A DNA stretch of 22,665 nt, from the NCBI GenBank assembly GCA_905221065.1, contig CAJNBS010000022.1, positions 1-22,665 of the forward strand. Reading direction: 5' to 3'. How positions within the stretch are numbered: the first letter of the stretch is position 1; every line of letters starts with the position of its first letter. The DNA is from a bacterium (lineage in GTDB: Bacteria; Bacillota; Bacilli; Lactobacillales; Streptococcaceae). Both the position numbers and the translations under genes were made by a program. The notes beneath the pieces were generated by a model. That model worked only from the letters and a program-made list of their open reading frames with translations. It was not told where the DNA came from and made no database searches. Positions 8,319 to 15,095 of this stretch are shown piece by piece.

Positions 8319-9101
8319 ATGAATAGAATCAAAGAATGGCTAGAGCAAGATCCCAAAAGAATGCTTTTTATCAAAATTGGTCTAGTTTTGTTGGGAATCA
8401 TTTTATTGATTGCTCTACCTACTCTCTATCTTGTTTTGAGTGGAGTCGGTATTTGGTATTTTGTAAAGAAAGCACCAGATATTCGAAAAAGAAATTTAAT
8501 GATAGGGCTTTTCATTGTTAGTTTTGTTGCAGTTGCTCTCCAAACTCCAACAGTCACAAAGAAAACTTCATCTTCTCAGTCAGAAACTAAGCAGACTATG
8601 ACATCTACTACTTCGACATCTTCAACGACGGATACTTCATCTAGCATAGAGGAGGCGAAACGAATCGAAGACGAGAAAAAAGCTAAAGAAAAAGTAGAAG
8701 AAGAGAGAATTGCCAAAGAAAAAGCTGCAAATGAGTTGCAAGAAAAAGGTGAAAATTTAGTCAAACAATTGGAAGAAAGTCAAGATGCGAGTCAAGTGCA
8801 GTCTGCTAAAGAAACAGTTAATCAAATTGAAAATAACGATAAAAAGGCAGAATTGTTCGATAGGATAGGTGCGGTTGAGTCATTAATTTCTCAAAAAGAA
8901 GAAGAGAAAAGAATTGCTCAGGAAGCTGAGAATAAAGCCCAACAGCAAGATAGAATTGTCTATGTTGCAAATCATGGGAATGCGAAAGTTTACTGGTATA
9001 GTAAGGATAGAATGCCTTCAAAAACGAATAAAGCGAACGTTGTTGAGATGACAGAGGCCGATGCAATTGCTGCAGGAAAACGTCCATCTAAAAAAGAATA
9101 A
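8319..9101 (+). CDS. Membrane-anchored Ser/Thr-rich coiled-coil protein
   Basis: A 260-residue protein I do not recognise as a named family. Hydrophobic stretches at about residues 15-48 and 57-74 give two membrane segments. A Ser/Thr-rich linker follows (residues about 82-110, SSSQSETKQTMTSTTSTSS). Then comes a long charged helix rich in Glu, Lys and Ala, about 112-215, likely a coiled coil. The last ~45 residues (VYVANHGNAKVYWYSKDRMP and the following KANVVEMTEADAIAAGKRPS) form a small globular module seen at the ends of other Gram-positive surface proteins, usually with cysteines, which are absent here. The coil and tail probably face outward. The start has TAGGAG upstream. It is probably co-transcribed with pepF. 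Confidence 0.75.
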   Translation: MNRIKEWLEQDPKRMLFIKIGLVLLGIILLIALPTLYLVLSGVGIWYFVKKAPDIRKRNLMIGLFIVSFVAVALQTPTVTKKTSSSQSETKQTMTSTTSTSSTTDTSSSIEEAKRIEDEKKAKEKVEEERIAKEKAANELQEKGENLVKQLEESQDASQVQSAKETVNQIENNDKKAELFDRIGAVESLISQKEEEKRIAQEAENKAQQQDRIVYVANHGNAKVYWYSKDRMPSKTNKANVVEMTEADAIAAGKRPSKKE

Positions 9102-9162
9102 GATAGAAAGTTATCTTGGGCTGGCTTTTTGAACAGTTGTTAGAAATCTAGAGGTATTGCCC

Positions 9163-9954
9163 ATGTATCAAAAGTTACTTAGAAAAATAGCAGAAGAAAA
9201 ACCAAGTTATCATCAGGAGGAAATCCAGTGGTTGCTTGACCATTTGGGAGATCCTTCTCCAGAAATTCGCGATGATCTTGTTTTTACAAGCTTTGCTAGA
9301 GGGATTCAGGAAGAGCTATTTACAAAGGAGCAATTTCATTTCATTGCTGAGGTGGTGTCAGTTGATGGAGGACTAGATAAAGAGATTGATAAGGTAGGCC
9401 TGCCAACACTTGAGCGTTCTTTTAGGGCACTTGTTTATGCAAACCTCTTGTCTGCGGATGCCAACCAGCAATCGGTTTTTTATCAGGAATTACAATCAGA
9501 AATTCGTAATGTCCTTTTAAATCAAGGTTTGCACTATCTTTCAAAAGAAAAAGACATTACAGGTTTTTCAAGCCAGTATGGTTGGGTTCACGCTTTTGCA
9601 CATGGAGCCGATTTACTGACAGAGGTAGTTTGTCATCCAGACTTTCCTAAAAACAGAGTTCATGAAGTATTTGACATACTTGGCCAACTGTTTAAAAGAA
9701 TTGCGATTCGTTTTACAGATGATGAAGATTGGCGTTTAGCCAGAGTACTTTATGAACCGATTTTACAAGGGAAGTTGGAGCAAGAGCAAGTAGCCTCTTG
9801 GATAAAAACTGTTGATTTTCCGATAGAAGAAAAGGAAGATTTTTACAAATTTTCCAACTTTAGATCCTGTTTGTTGGAAGTCTATGTCCAACTTGACCAG
9901 AGAAATAGTTTACAAGATGACTTGAAAGAAGCTATCCAGTCTTTTCAATACTAG
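9163..9954 (+). CDS. DUF2785 domain-containing protein
   Basis: A 263-residue soluble, mostly helical protein. It has the DUF2785 hallmark GWVHAFAHGADLL around residues 145-157, preceded by the helical repeat-like region SFRALVYANLLSADAN. Its function is unknown; the conserved His residues could bind a metal. I chose ATG 9163 because GAGG lies eight bases upstream; the in-frame TTG at 9157 would leave only two bases. It ends the plus-strand run, and the next gene has its own promoter. The 61-base gap before it holds no clear terminator, so it may be read from the upstream genes. Confidence 0.8.
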   Translation: MYQKLLRKIAEEKPSYHQEEIQWLLDHLGDPSPEIRDDLVFTSFARGIQEELFTKEQFHFIAEVVSVDGGLDKEIDKVGLPTLERSFRALVYANLLSADANQQSVFYQELQSEIRNVLLNQGLHYLSKEKDITGFSSQYGWVHAFAHGADLLTEVVCHPDFPKNRVHEVFDILGQLFKRIAIRFTDDEDWRLARVLYEPILQGKLEQEQVASWIKTVDFPIEEKEDFYKFSNFRSCLLEVYVQLDQRNSLQDDLKEAIQSFQY

Positions 9955-9998
9955 GGATAAGCGAGTCAGATTTTCGAAAAACTTTCCAATCAATTTTC

Positions 9999-10027
9999 TT
10001 GAAACCCTTTCCCTCTTTTGATAGACT
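9999..10027 (+). promoter_or_regulatory. Promoter of the aquaporin gene
   Basis: -35 TTGAAA (9999-10004), 17-nt spacer, -10 TAGACT (10022-10027). The predicted start near 10034 lies 26 bases before the ATG, with AAAGGAGAAAG as ribosome site. Confidence 0.75.
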
Positions 10028-10059
10028 AGTATCTAGTTTTTGAAAAAAGGAGAAAGAAA

Positions 10060-10728
10060 ATGAAAAAATTTGTTGCTGAATTGATCGGTACTTTCATGCT
10101 TGTGTTCGTTGGGACAGGAGCTGTTGTTTTTGGAAATGGTCTTGATGGCCTTGGTCATCTTGGAATTGCTTTTGCCTTTGGTTTGGCAATCGTGGTTGCA
10201 GCTTACTCAATCGGAACTGTTTCAGGTGCTCACTTGAACCCAGCTGTTTCAATCGCTATGTTTGTAAACAAACGTTTGTCATCTTCGGAACTTGTTAACT
10301 ACATCCTTGGGCAAGTAGTTGGAGCTTTCCTTGCATCAGCTGCGGTATTCTTCCTCTTGTCTAACTCAGGCATGTCAACTGCTAGTCTTGGTGAAAATGC
10401 CTTGGCAAATGGTGTTACTGTCTTTGGCGGTTTCTTGTTTGAAGTCATCGCAACCTTCTTGTTTGTCTTGGTTATCATGACCGTGACTTCAGAAAGCAAG
10501 GGAAATGGCGCGATTGCTGGTTTGGTAATCGGTTTGTCATTGATGGTCATGATCCTTGTGGGATTGAACATTACTGGACTTTCAGTAAACCCAGCTCGTA
10601 GCTTGGCACCAGCTGTCTTGGTAGGTGGCGCAGCCCTTCAACAAGTATGGATTTTCATCCTTGCCCCAATCGCTGGTGGAGTTCTTGCAGCTCTTGTTGC
10701 GAAAAACTTCCTTGGAACAGAAGAATAA
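10060..10728 (+). CDS. Aquaporin (MIP family, AqpZ-like)
   Basis: A membrane channel of 222 residues with six transmembrane helices and two NPA boxes, N60-P-A (GAHLNPAVS) and N177-P-A-R-S (SVNPARSLAPA). Glycerol facilitators usually have Asp after the second NPAR (NPARD). The Ser here points to a water-type or small-solute aquaporin, so GlpF is the less likely name. Similar pneumococcal proteins have been linked to oxygen or peroxide passage, but the solute cannot be read from sequence. The gene is monocistronic, with its own promoter and a terminator shared with queF. The high frequency of preferred codons suggests strong expression. Confidence 0.93.
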   Translation: MKKFVAELIGTFMLVFVGTGAVVFGNGLDGLGHLGIAFAFGLAIVVAAYSIGTVSGAHLNPAVSIAMFVNKRLSSSELVNYILGQVVGAFLASAAVFFLLSNSGMSTASLGENALANGVTVFGGFLFEVIATFLFVLVIMTVTSESKGNGAIAGLVIGLSLMVMILVGLNITGLSVNPARSLAPAVLVGGAALQQVWIFILAPIAGGVLAALVAKNFLGTEE

Positions 10729-10741
10729 TTGAAACTCAAAA

Positions 10742-10772
10742 AGCCTTGCTCCTCAGCTTGAGGAACAGGGCT
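10742..10772. terminator. Bidirectional terminator between aquaporin gene and queF
   Basis: A 14-position stem (10742-10755 with 10759-10772, one mismatch and one G-T pair) with a 3-nt loop separates two converging genes. Read on the minus strand it ends in TTTTT, ideal for queF. On the plus strand the tail ATTTCTT is weaker. Confidence 0.8.
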
Positions 10773-10785
10773 ATTTCTTATCTGT

Positions 10786-11277
10786 TTAGCGGTTGTCAAT
10801 TTTCTCTGGATAAAGGTCGTGTTGGAAGAGGCGTTGTTCTGCCAGGCCTTCATATTTAGTTCCAGGCTTACCGTAGTTGTAGTAGGGGTCGATTGAAATG
10901 CCACCGCGCGGAGTGAATTTTCCCCAGACTTCTAAATAGCGAGGGTCTAGCAAGTTGACCAAGTCTTTCCCGATAGTGTTAATACAGTTTTCGTGAAAAT
11001 CCCCATGATTTCGGTAGCTAAAGAGGTAGAGTTTAAGGGATTTTGACTCAACACAGAGTTTGTCAGGAATGTAGGAAATATAAATGGTCGCAAAGTCTGG
11101 CTGAGCAGTGATTGGGCACAGTGAGGTGAATTCAGGGCAGTTGAATTTGATGAAATAGTCGTTCTCCACATGACGATTGTCAAAAGATTCGAGGACTTCT
11201 GGTTGATAGTCGAAAATGTAGTTGGTTTCTTTGTTGCCGAGGAGGCTTAGGTTTTTCATTTCTTCTGGTTGTGACAT
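10786..11277 (-). CDS. queF: NADPH-dependent 7-cyano-7-deazaguanine reductase
   Basis: QueF reduces preQ0 to preQ1, the last step of precursor synthesis before insertion into tRNA. The 163-residue product is the short, single-domain type. The catalytic Cys is in [19 protein letters not shown], and the NADPH/substrate motif [20 protein letters not shown] with its His-Glu pair follows. I chose the ATG giving MSQPEEM; a start nine codons upstream would add residues not found in the family. It is last in the que run and separated from queE by a BOX repeat. A terminator follows its stop. Confidence 0.96.
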   Translation of the reverse strand: MSQPEEMKNLSLLGNKETNYIFDYQPEVLESFDNRHVENDYFIKFNCPEFTSLCPITAQPDFATIYISYIPDKLCVESKSLKLYLFSYRNHGDFHENCINTIGKDLVNLLDPRYLEVWGKFTPRGGISIDPYYNYGKPGTKYEGLAEQRLFQHDLYPEKIDNR

Positions 11278-11295
11278 AATTTTTCTTTCTAATTT

Positions 11296-11401
11296 TATAC
11301 TCAATGAAAATCAAAGAGCAAACTAGGAAGCTAGCCGCAGGCTGTACTTGAGTACGGCAAGGCGACGTTGACGTGGTTTGAATTTGATTTTCGAAGAGTA
11401 T
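11296..11401 (+). repeat. BOX element (boxA + boxC, no boxB)
   Basis: This is the dispersed BOX repeat of Mitis-group streptococci. The left part starts TATACTCAATGAAAATCAAA and continues through GGAAGCTAGCCGCAGG (boxA). The right part is ACGGCAAGGCGACGTTGACG through TTTTCGAAGAGTAT (boxC). Only about ten bases lie between them, so boxB is missing. The two ends are partly complementary, so the transcript can fold. It lies between queE and queF, and its edge touches the last base of the queE stop codon. Confidence 0.92.
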
Positions 11402-12117
11402 TAAACACCGCGTTGGTTATCGTAGAGAAGGGTATGCAGTTGAGGAAGGACGCGGACATTGCTCCAGCTATCGTCAGCAGCAACGCGTTCCCAGAGTTCT
11501 TTGAGGCGGTCCAGTTGGTCTTGGACAATATTGCCTGTAGCCTTGGGCTCAGGATTTCCTGCTGATAAGAAGAGAACATCTGGTTGGTAGCGTTCTTGAA
11601 TCCCTTTAGCAAAGGCTAGATCAACATCGTCAAAGACAGGGATTTTAAAGGTGACCTTGTCTGGATCCAATTGGGAAACGATAAAGTCCAAGGTCTCAAA
11701 GTTGACTTCCATCTTGGATGAGGGAGGTTTGGGGCTGAGAGTGACCTGGTCGATATCTTTTAACCAATTTTGCCAGCGGGAGCCTTGGGTCTCAACAGCC
11801 AGAGTGACACCACGTTCCTTGAGCTTGGTGACCAGTTCAGCCATGTTGGCTGCTAGGATAGCGGGATTTCCCCCAGACAGGGTGACGTAGTCGTAGCTCC
11901 CCAATTTATCTAACTCAGCAATGACTTCGTCAGCTGTCATGCGAGTTGGTTTTTCAGAACCATCCCAAGTAAAGGCAGAATCGCACCAGTCGCAGTGGTA
12001 GTCGCAACCAGCAGTGCGGACAAACATGGTTTTCTGCCCAATAGCACGGCCTTCACCTTGAAAGGTTGGGCCAAAGATTTCCAGAACTGGTAGTTTGAGG
12101 ACACGTTCCCTAGTCAT
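11401..12117 (-). CDS. queE: 7-carboxy-7-deazaguanine synthase (radical SAM)
   Basis: QueE turns 6-carboxy-tetrahydropterin into 7-carboxy-7-deazaguanine (CDG) by a radical S-adenosylmethionine ring contraction. The 238-residue product has the cluster motif C38-x3-C42-x2-C45 (CDYHCDWCD), preceded by the substrate-binding EIFGPTFQGEG. The later LSGGNPA and AVETQGSRWQNW are family motifs. Its start overlaps the end of queD by eight bases, a sign of translational coupling. The stop TAA touches the BOX element, so the BOX may have landed exactly at the gene end. Confidence 0.96.
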   Translation of the reverse strand: MTRERVLKLPVLEIFGPTFQGEGRAIGQKTMFVRTAGCDYHCDWCDSAFTWDGSEKPTRMTADEVIAELDKLGSYDYVTLSGGNPAILAANMAELVTKLKERGVTLAVETQGSRWQNWLKDIDQVTLSPKPPSSKMEVNFETLDFIVSQLDPDKVTFKIPVFDDVDLAFAKGIQERYQPDVLFLSAGNPEPKATGNIVQDQLDRLKELWERVAADDSWSNVRVLPQLHTLLYDNQRGV

Positions 12118-12553
12118 CTAACCACTCCCGTCTAAACTCTGCAAAGGAAGTCGGAGTTTCATAGAGGCGAACGTATTCCAAACGAAGACCACGCTCATCT
12201 GGCAACTCTTGATTCATGGTTTGGAAAATCCAGTAAACCATATTTTCAGCAGTCGTGTTCATATAGGGCAGGGTTTCATTGAGATAGCGATGATCCAAGT
12301 GGGGTTCTAAGAAATTCTTGTAGATAGCTTTGATGTCTCCAAAATCGTAGGCCATGCCCCGTTCATCTAAAAATCCACTGACAGCAATCTGCAGATGATA
12401 AGTATGACCGTGCAGGGATTTGCATTTCCCCTCATAGTGAAAGAGGTGGTGGGCAGCATCGAAGGTAAACTCTTTTGATACCAAGGTTCTGTGGGGGTTG
12501 TAGACAAGAGACTCCCCAGTTTCCTGTTTGATTTCTTTGGGTGCAAAAAACAT
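12110..12553 (-). CDS. queD: 6-carboxy-5,6,7,8-tetrahydropterin synthase
   Basis: QueD converts dihydroneopterin triphosphate to 6-carboxytetrahydropterin, the second step towards preQ0. The 147-residue product carries the zinc histidines in FDAAHHL and HGHTYHL, and the catalytic Cys in GKCKSLHGH. I chose MFFAPKEI; the ATG overlaps the queC stop by one base (TAATG), with GGAGAG just upstream inside queC. It overlaps queE by eight bases downstream. The family is homologous to eukaryotic PTPS. Confidence 0.95.
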   Translation of the reverse strand: MFFAPKEIKQETGESLVYNPHRTLVSKEFTFDAAHHLFHYEGKCKSLHGHTYHLQIAVSGFLDERGMAYDFGDIKAIYKNFLEPHLDHRYLNETLPYMNTTAENMVYWIFQTMNQELPDERGLRLEYVRLYETPTSFAEFRREWLDD

Positions 12554-13206
12554 TAGCTCTCTCCTTTCTGTGAGAGATAAACATCTAGACCATGCTGACG
12601 TAGGTGGCAGGCTGGGCAATCTCCACAGCCACTTCCGATAATCCCATTGTAGCAGGTCAAGGTCTTTTCACGAACATAGTCAAAGGCACCGAGTTGGTCA
12701 GCTAATTCCCAAGTTTCAGCCTTGTCCAGCCACATGAGAGGTGTTTGGATAACGAAGTCGTAATCCATAGCAAGGTTGAGGGTGACATTAAGAGATTTGA
12801 CAAAGACATCTCGACAATCAGGGTAGCCTGAGAAGTCTGTCTCGCAGACACCTGTCACGATATCTTTAATACCACGTTGCTTGGCAAGAACTGCCGCAAA
12901 GGACAGAAAGAGGTGGTTGCGACCATCAACAAAGGTATTGGGAAGCTCTCCTTCTTTTTGCTCAATCTCCAGATCAGAGGTCAGGGCATTTTCAGTGATT
13001 TGCCCCAGCAGAGACATATCGAGGATGTAGTGACGAATCCCCTGTTCCTTAGCGATTTCTTCAGCAACTTGAATTTCGAGATGATGGCGTTGGCCATAGG
13101 CAAAGGTGACAGCTTCGACTGTTTCATAGTGTTCTTTGGCCCAAAAGAGGCAGGTTGTGGAATCTTGACCGCCACTAAAGACGACCAAGGCTGATTGACG
13201 TTTCAT
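12553..13206 (-). CDS. queC: 7-cyano-7-deazaguanine (preQ0) synthase
   Basis: QueC makes preQ0 from CDG and ammonia with ATP. The 217-residue product has the PP-loop SGGQDSTT at residues 11-18, and a zinc site of four Cys in [20 protein letters not shown] near the C terminus. I chose [13 protein letters not shown], with AAGGAG four bases upstream; an earlier in-frame ATG lies in the leader beside the terminator. It is the first gene of the que operon, about 120 nt downstream of its promoter, behind a structured leader. Confidence 0.97.
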   Translation of the reverse strand: MKRQSALVVFSGGQDSTTCLFWAKEHYETVEAVTFAYGQRHHLEIQVAEEIAKEQGIRHYILDMSLLGQITENALTSDLEIEQKEGELPNTFVDGRNHLFLSFAAVLAKQRGIKDIVTGVCETDFSGYPDCRDVFVKSLNVTLNLAMDYDFVIQTPLMWLDKAETWELADQLGAFDYVREKTLTCYNGIIGSGCGDCPACHLRQHGLDVYLSQKGES

Positions 13207-13243
13207 AGTACTCCTTCCAAAATGGGAAATGTTCAGAGCACGC

Positions 13244-13265
13244 AAAAAGCTCCCATGAGGGAGCT
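13244..13265 (-). terminator. Intrinsic terminator in the queC leader
   Basis: On the minus strand AGCTCCC-TCAT-GGGAGCT is a perfect 7-bp hairpin followed by TTTTT. It lies 38 bases before the queC start and downstream of the operon promoter, so it would act as an attenuator rather than end a gene. Confidence 0.8.
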
Positions 13266-13328
13266 AAAAAATACCAAGTAGAGGTTTTTTTTAGCGATGG
13301 CATGTCCCAAACATCGTAATATTCTACC
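13263..13328 (-). promoter_or_regulatory. Structured 5' leader of queC operon (candidate preQ1-responsive element)
   Basis: Read on the minus strand from the predicted start, GGTAGA (13323-13328) can pair with TCTAC (13278-13282). A small hairpin CGATG/CATCG (13312-13316 with 13295-13299) lies inside. GCTAAAAAAAACC (13283-13295) pairs with GGTATTTTTTAGC (13263-13275), one mismatch, around the loop TCTACTT. That loop is the partner of the 5' segment, so a pseudoknot is possible. The 3' side shares AGC with the terminator, so the folds compete. Control of que genes by preQ1 riboswitches is well known, but I do not see the consensus of class I or II here. Confidence 0.6.
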
Positions 13329-13331
13329 TAT

Positions 13332-13360
13332 AGTCTAGCATATTTTTCGAAAAATGGCAA
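13332..13360 (-). promoter_or_regulatory. Promoter of the que operon
   Basis: On the minus strand: -35 TTGCCA (13355-13360), 17-nt spacer, extended -10 TGC-TAGACT (13332-13337). The start would fall near 13325-13328, exactly at the first paired segment of the leader. Confidence 0.75.
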
Positions 13361-13368
13361 AGGACAAG

Positions 13369-13400
13369 AAAAAAGAGACCAAAGCAAGTACTTGGTCTCT
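13369..13400 (-). terminator. Terminator of trxA
   Basis: A 9-bp stem AGAGACCAA / TTGGTCTCT (13374-13382 and 13392-13400) followed on the minus strand by six T. It sits eight bases past the trxA stop and separates trxA from the que promoter. Confidence 0.88.
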
Positions 13401-13407
13401 AGTATGA

Positions 13408-13722
13408 TTAGCTCAATTCAGCAACGATGGCCTTGATTTGTTCTGCTGTGTGAACACCAGCAACTTGTTTTACCACTTGGCCGTCTTTTTTGAAGAGAAG
13501 AGTTGGGATAGACATGATTCCAAAGGCACGAGCTGTGTTTGGATTTTCATCAACGTCCATTTTAACGATTTTCAAGACATCTTCTGAAAGTTCTTCAGAC
13601 AATTTATCCAAGATTGGACCTTGCATGCGACATGGACCACACCAAGTTGCCCAGAAGTCTACCAAGACCAAACCGTCTTTTGTTTCTTGTTCGAATGTTG
13701 CATCTGTAATTGCTTTTGCCAT
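13408..13722 (-). CDS. trxA: Thioredoxin
   Basis: A small cytoplasmic thiol-disulfide oxidoreductase of 104 residues, the standard thioredoxin length. The active site is W27-C28-G-P-C31 in VDFWATWCGPCRMQGP, and the cis-proline is in SIPTLLF. It is reduced by thioredoxin reductase and serves ribonucleotide reductase and oxidised proteins. The start has AAGGAG seven bases upstream. The DUF4649 gene ends 15 bases upstream with no terminator, so both probably come from one promoter at 13991-14019. Confidence 0.97.
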   Translation of the reverse strand: MAKAITDATFEQETKDGLVLVDFWATWCGPCRMQGPILDKLSEELSEDVLKIVKMDVDENPNTARAFGIMSIPTLLFKKDGQVVKQVAGVHTAEQIKAIVAELS

Positions 13723-13737
13723 TGTATTTCTCCTTTT

Positions 13738-13959
13738 TTAGTTATATTGGCTTAAATCTTGTTTCATGAGATAGAAGAAGACATCTCCATAAGTCCCATG
13801 ATAGTCCAAATCATGACCGTTGTAAGTCAATTTTTGAACAGGGTAGTAGTCTGCGACGCCGATAAGGCAAGCTTGTTGTGAACGATCAAAATCTTCATAA
13901 GACTCGAAAGTCACAGTTCTTTCGTTCTTGCTGGCATCTAGATAGGTAATTTCAATCAT
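13738..13959 (-). CDS. DUF4649 family small protein
   Basis: A 73-residue cytoplasmic protein of the streptococcal DUF4649 family, starting MIEITYLDASKNERTVTFES. It is rich in Asp and Tyr and has one Cys (QQACLIGVADYYPV). No function is known. I chose the ATG preceded by AAGGAG; the longer frame upstream runs through the promoter. It lies directly upstream of trxA, which suggests a link to redox physiology. Its promoter has a MarR-type dyad just upstream. Confidence 0.82.
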   Translation of the reverse strand: MIEITYLDASKNERTVTFESYEDFDRSQQACLIGVADYYPVQKLTYNGHDLDYHGTYGDVFFYLMKQDLSQYN

Positions 13960-13990
13960 TTTAAAAACTCCTTTGTTTAATGATGACTTT

Positions 13991-14019
13991 ATTTTACTCC
14001 TTGTAAAAGAGAATGTCAA
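13991..14019 (-). promoter_or_regulatory. Promoter of DUF4649-trxA
   Basis: On the minus strand: -35 TTGACA (14014-14019), exactly 17-nt spacer, -10 TAAAAT (13991-13996). This is near-consensus. The predicted start is about 25 bases upstream of the DUF4649 ATG. Confidence 0.85.
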
Positions 14020-14027
14020 GAAAAATG

Positions 14028-14040
14028 ATTGCGCACGCAA
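14028..14040. promoter_or_regulatory. Operator-like dyad upstream of DUF4649-trxA promoter
   Basis: ATTGCGCACGCAA contains the dyad TTGCG-CA-CGCAA. It lies nine bases upstream of the -35 box and 17 bases past the MarR stop. The same core, with the preceding ATG, recurs at the MarR promoter (14511-14524), which suggests that the same regulator binds both. Confidence 0.6.
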
Positions 14041-14057
14041 CTTTTTTTGAAATCATC

Positions 14058-14438
14058 TTAAAGCAAGAAATCCAAACCTGTTTCCAAGCTTTCTTCGACA
14101 GCCTTTTGTAGTGTGGCCAGTGTCTTTTGCCCATCACTTGTCAGGCAGATAAAGCTAGAGCGTCTATCTTGATCACAACACCTGCGACTGAGTAGACCGC
14201 AATTTTTAGCTTCTAAGCGAGCCACCATCCGAGAAACAGCGCTCGGGCTCAGATGAAGTTTATCTGGCAGGTCAATCTGGCGTAGAGACTTTTCTTGGGC
14301 CAAGTCCAGATAGTAGAGCAGGTAAAACTCTTTCAAGGTCAGACTTTGGTCACTCTGCTGGGCAATGGTCTCTTCCAAGAGACTTTCAATTTCTTTCTGA
14401 CGCCGATTGAAATCAAACCATTTTTCCAAATAGGTCAT
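14058..14438 (-). CDS. MarR family transcriptional regulator with a four-cysteine wing region
   Basis: A 126-residue winged-helix regulator. The recognition helix region is KLHLSPSAVSRMVARLEAKN, and the wing carries the family motif D91-R92-R93 followed by LTSDG. It is slightly short for the family (usually ~140). Unusually, it has C80, C87, C88 and C98 clustered in and around the wing (CGLLSRRCCDQDRRSSFIC), which could sense oxidation or bind metal. I chose MTYLEKW, with AAAGGAG seven bases upstream. An operator-like dyad overlaps its own predicted start site, pointing to self-repression. A second copy sits upstream of DUF4649-trxA. It is divergent from lrgAB. Ligand unknown. Confidence 0.85.
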   Translation of the reverse strand: MTYLEKWFDFNRRQKEIESLLEETIAQQSDQSLTLKEFYLLYYLDLAQEKSLRQIDLPDKLHLSPSAVSRMVARLEAKNCGLLSRRCCDQDRRSSFICLTSDGQKTLATLQKAVEESLETGLDFLL

Positions 14439-14510
14439 AGTATCTCCTTTCTTTTTAGAGTCATAAATAGAAGAAAGTCCATTCACGGACAGTTTCTACA
14501 TCACAAGATG

Positions 14511-14524
14511 ATTGCGCATGCAAT
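14511..14524. promoter_or_regulatory. Operator-like dyad at the MarR gene promoter
   Basis: ATTGC-GCAT-GCAAT is a 5+5 bp inverted repeat. It starts one base past the -10 box on the minus strand, covering the predicted transcription start. Together with the preceding ATG, it shares a 16-base core (ATGATTGCGCA, C or T, GCAA) with the site at 14028-14040. Confidence 0.65.
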
Positions 14525-14525
14525 A

Positions 14526-14554
14526 ATTATACTACTTTTCAAGAAGGCTGGCAA
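14526..14554 (-). promoter_or_regulatory. Promoter of the MarR gene
   Basis: On the minus strand: -35 TTGCCA (14549-14554), 17-nt spacer, perfect -10 TATAAT (14526-14531). The predicted start falls inside the dyad at 14511-14524. Confidence 0.82.
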
Positions 14555-14659
14555 GAAGGACGCTAAAATCTTTCATCCTATATCACGCCTGTTTTCACTA
14601 GTCTGTAATTGCCTGTATCCCCTTTCCTCTCAAACTTTCATCAACTCTTGTGTATTTCC

Positions 14660-14687
14660 TTGAAATTTTCTGAAAAAAGAGTAAACT
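14660..14687 (+). promoter_or_regulatory. Promoter of lrgAB
   Basis: -35 TTGAAA (14660-14665), 16-nt spacer, -10 TAAACT (14682-14687). A start near 14694 leaves ~27 bases before the lrgA ATG at 14721. This argues against the earlier in-frame ATG at 14691. Confidence 0.55.
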
Positions 14688-14720
14688 GGTATGCAAGAAG
14701 TCTATTTCGTGGAGTTTAGG

Positions 14721-15095
14721 ATGAAATTATATGTTCAATTAATGATTCTCTTTGTGATTTCTCTAATCGGAGAGGGGATTTCCAGTTTCTTTCATTTGCC
14801 CATCCCGGGCAGTATTATCGGTTTGATTATTCTCTTTCTAGCCCTACAATTTAAGTGGCTGAGAACAAGGCATGTCAACATGGTCGGGAATTTCTTGCTG
14901 GCCAATATGACCATTCTCTTTTTACCACCAGCAGTGGGAATTATGGAAAAGTTTGATGTGATTGCTCCCTACCTTTTGCCCATTGTTTTGATTGTCTTTT
15001 TTGCGGCTGTTATCAATATTATCCTTATTGCCTTGGTGGTTCAGTTTATCAAGAGACGGTTTGAGGGAGATTATGAGAAAGGAGATGCCAAATGA
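14721..15095 (+). CDS. lrgA: CidA/LrgA family holin-like membrane protein
   Basis: A 124-residue membrane protein with four hydrophobic segments. It carries the family motif GEGISSFFHLPIPGSIIGLIILF in its first half and NFLLANMTILFLPPAVGIM in its second. Family members act as holin/antiholin-like proteins that influence murein hydrolase activity and cell lysis, and some have been linked to pyruvate or small-acid transport. I chose the ATG with GGAG six bases upstream. The end overlaps lrgB by four bases (ATGA), so translation is coupled. I cannot decide between Cid and Lrg naming from sequence; the order and pairing fit either. Confidence 0.88.
   Translation: MKLYVQLMILFVISLIGEGISSFFHLPIPGSIIGLIILFLALQFKWLRTRHVNMVGNFLLANMTILFLPPAVGIMEKFDVIAPYLLPIVLIVFFAAVINIILIALVVQFIKRRFEGDYEKGDAK

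Noticed and set aside
12877..13194. Plus-strand frame of 105 codons opposite queC
   Set aside because: It is a shadow of the clear queC reading frame. It has no ribosome site and no recognisable motif.
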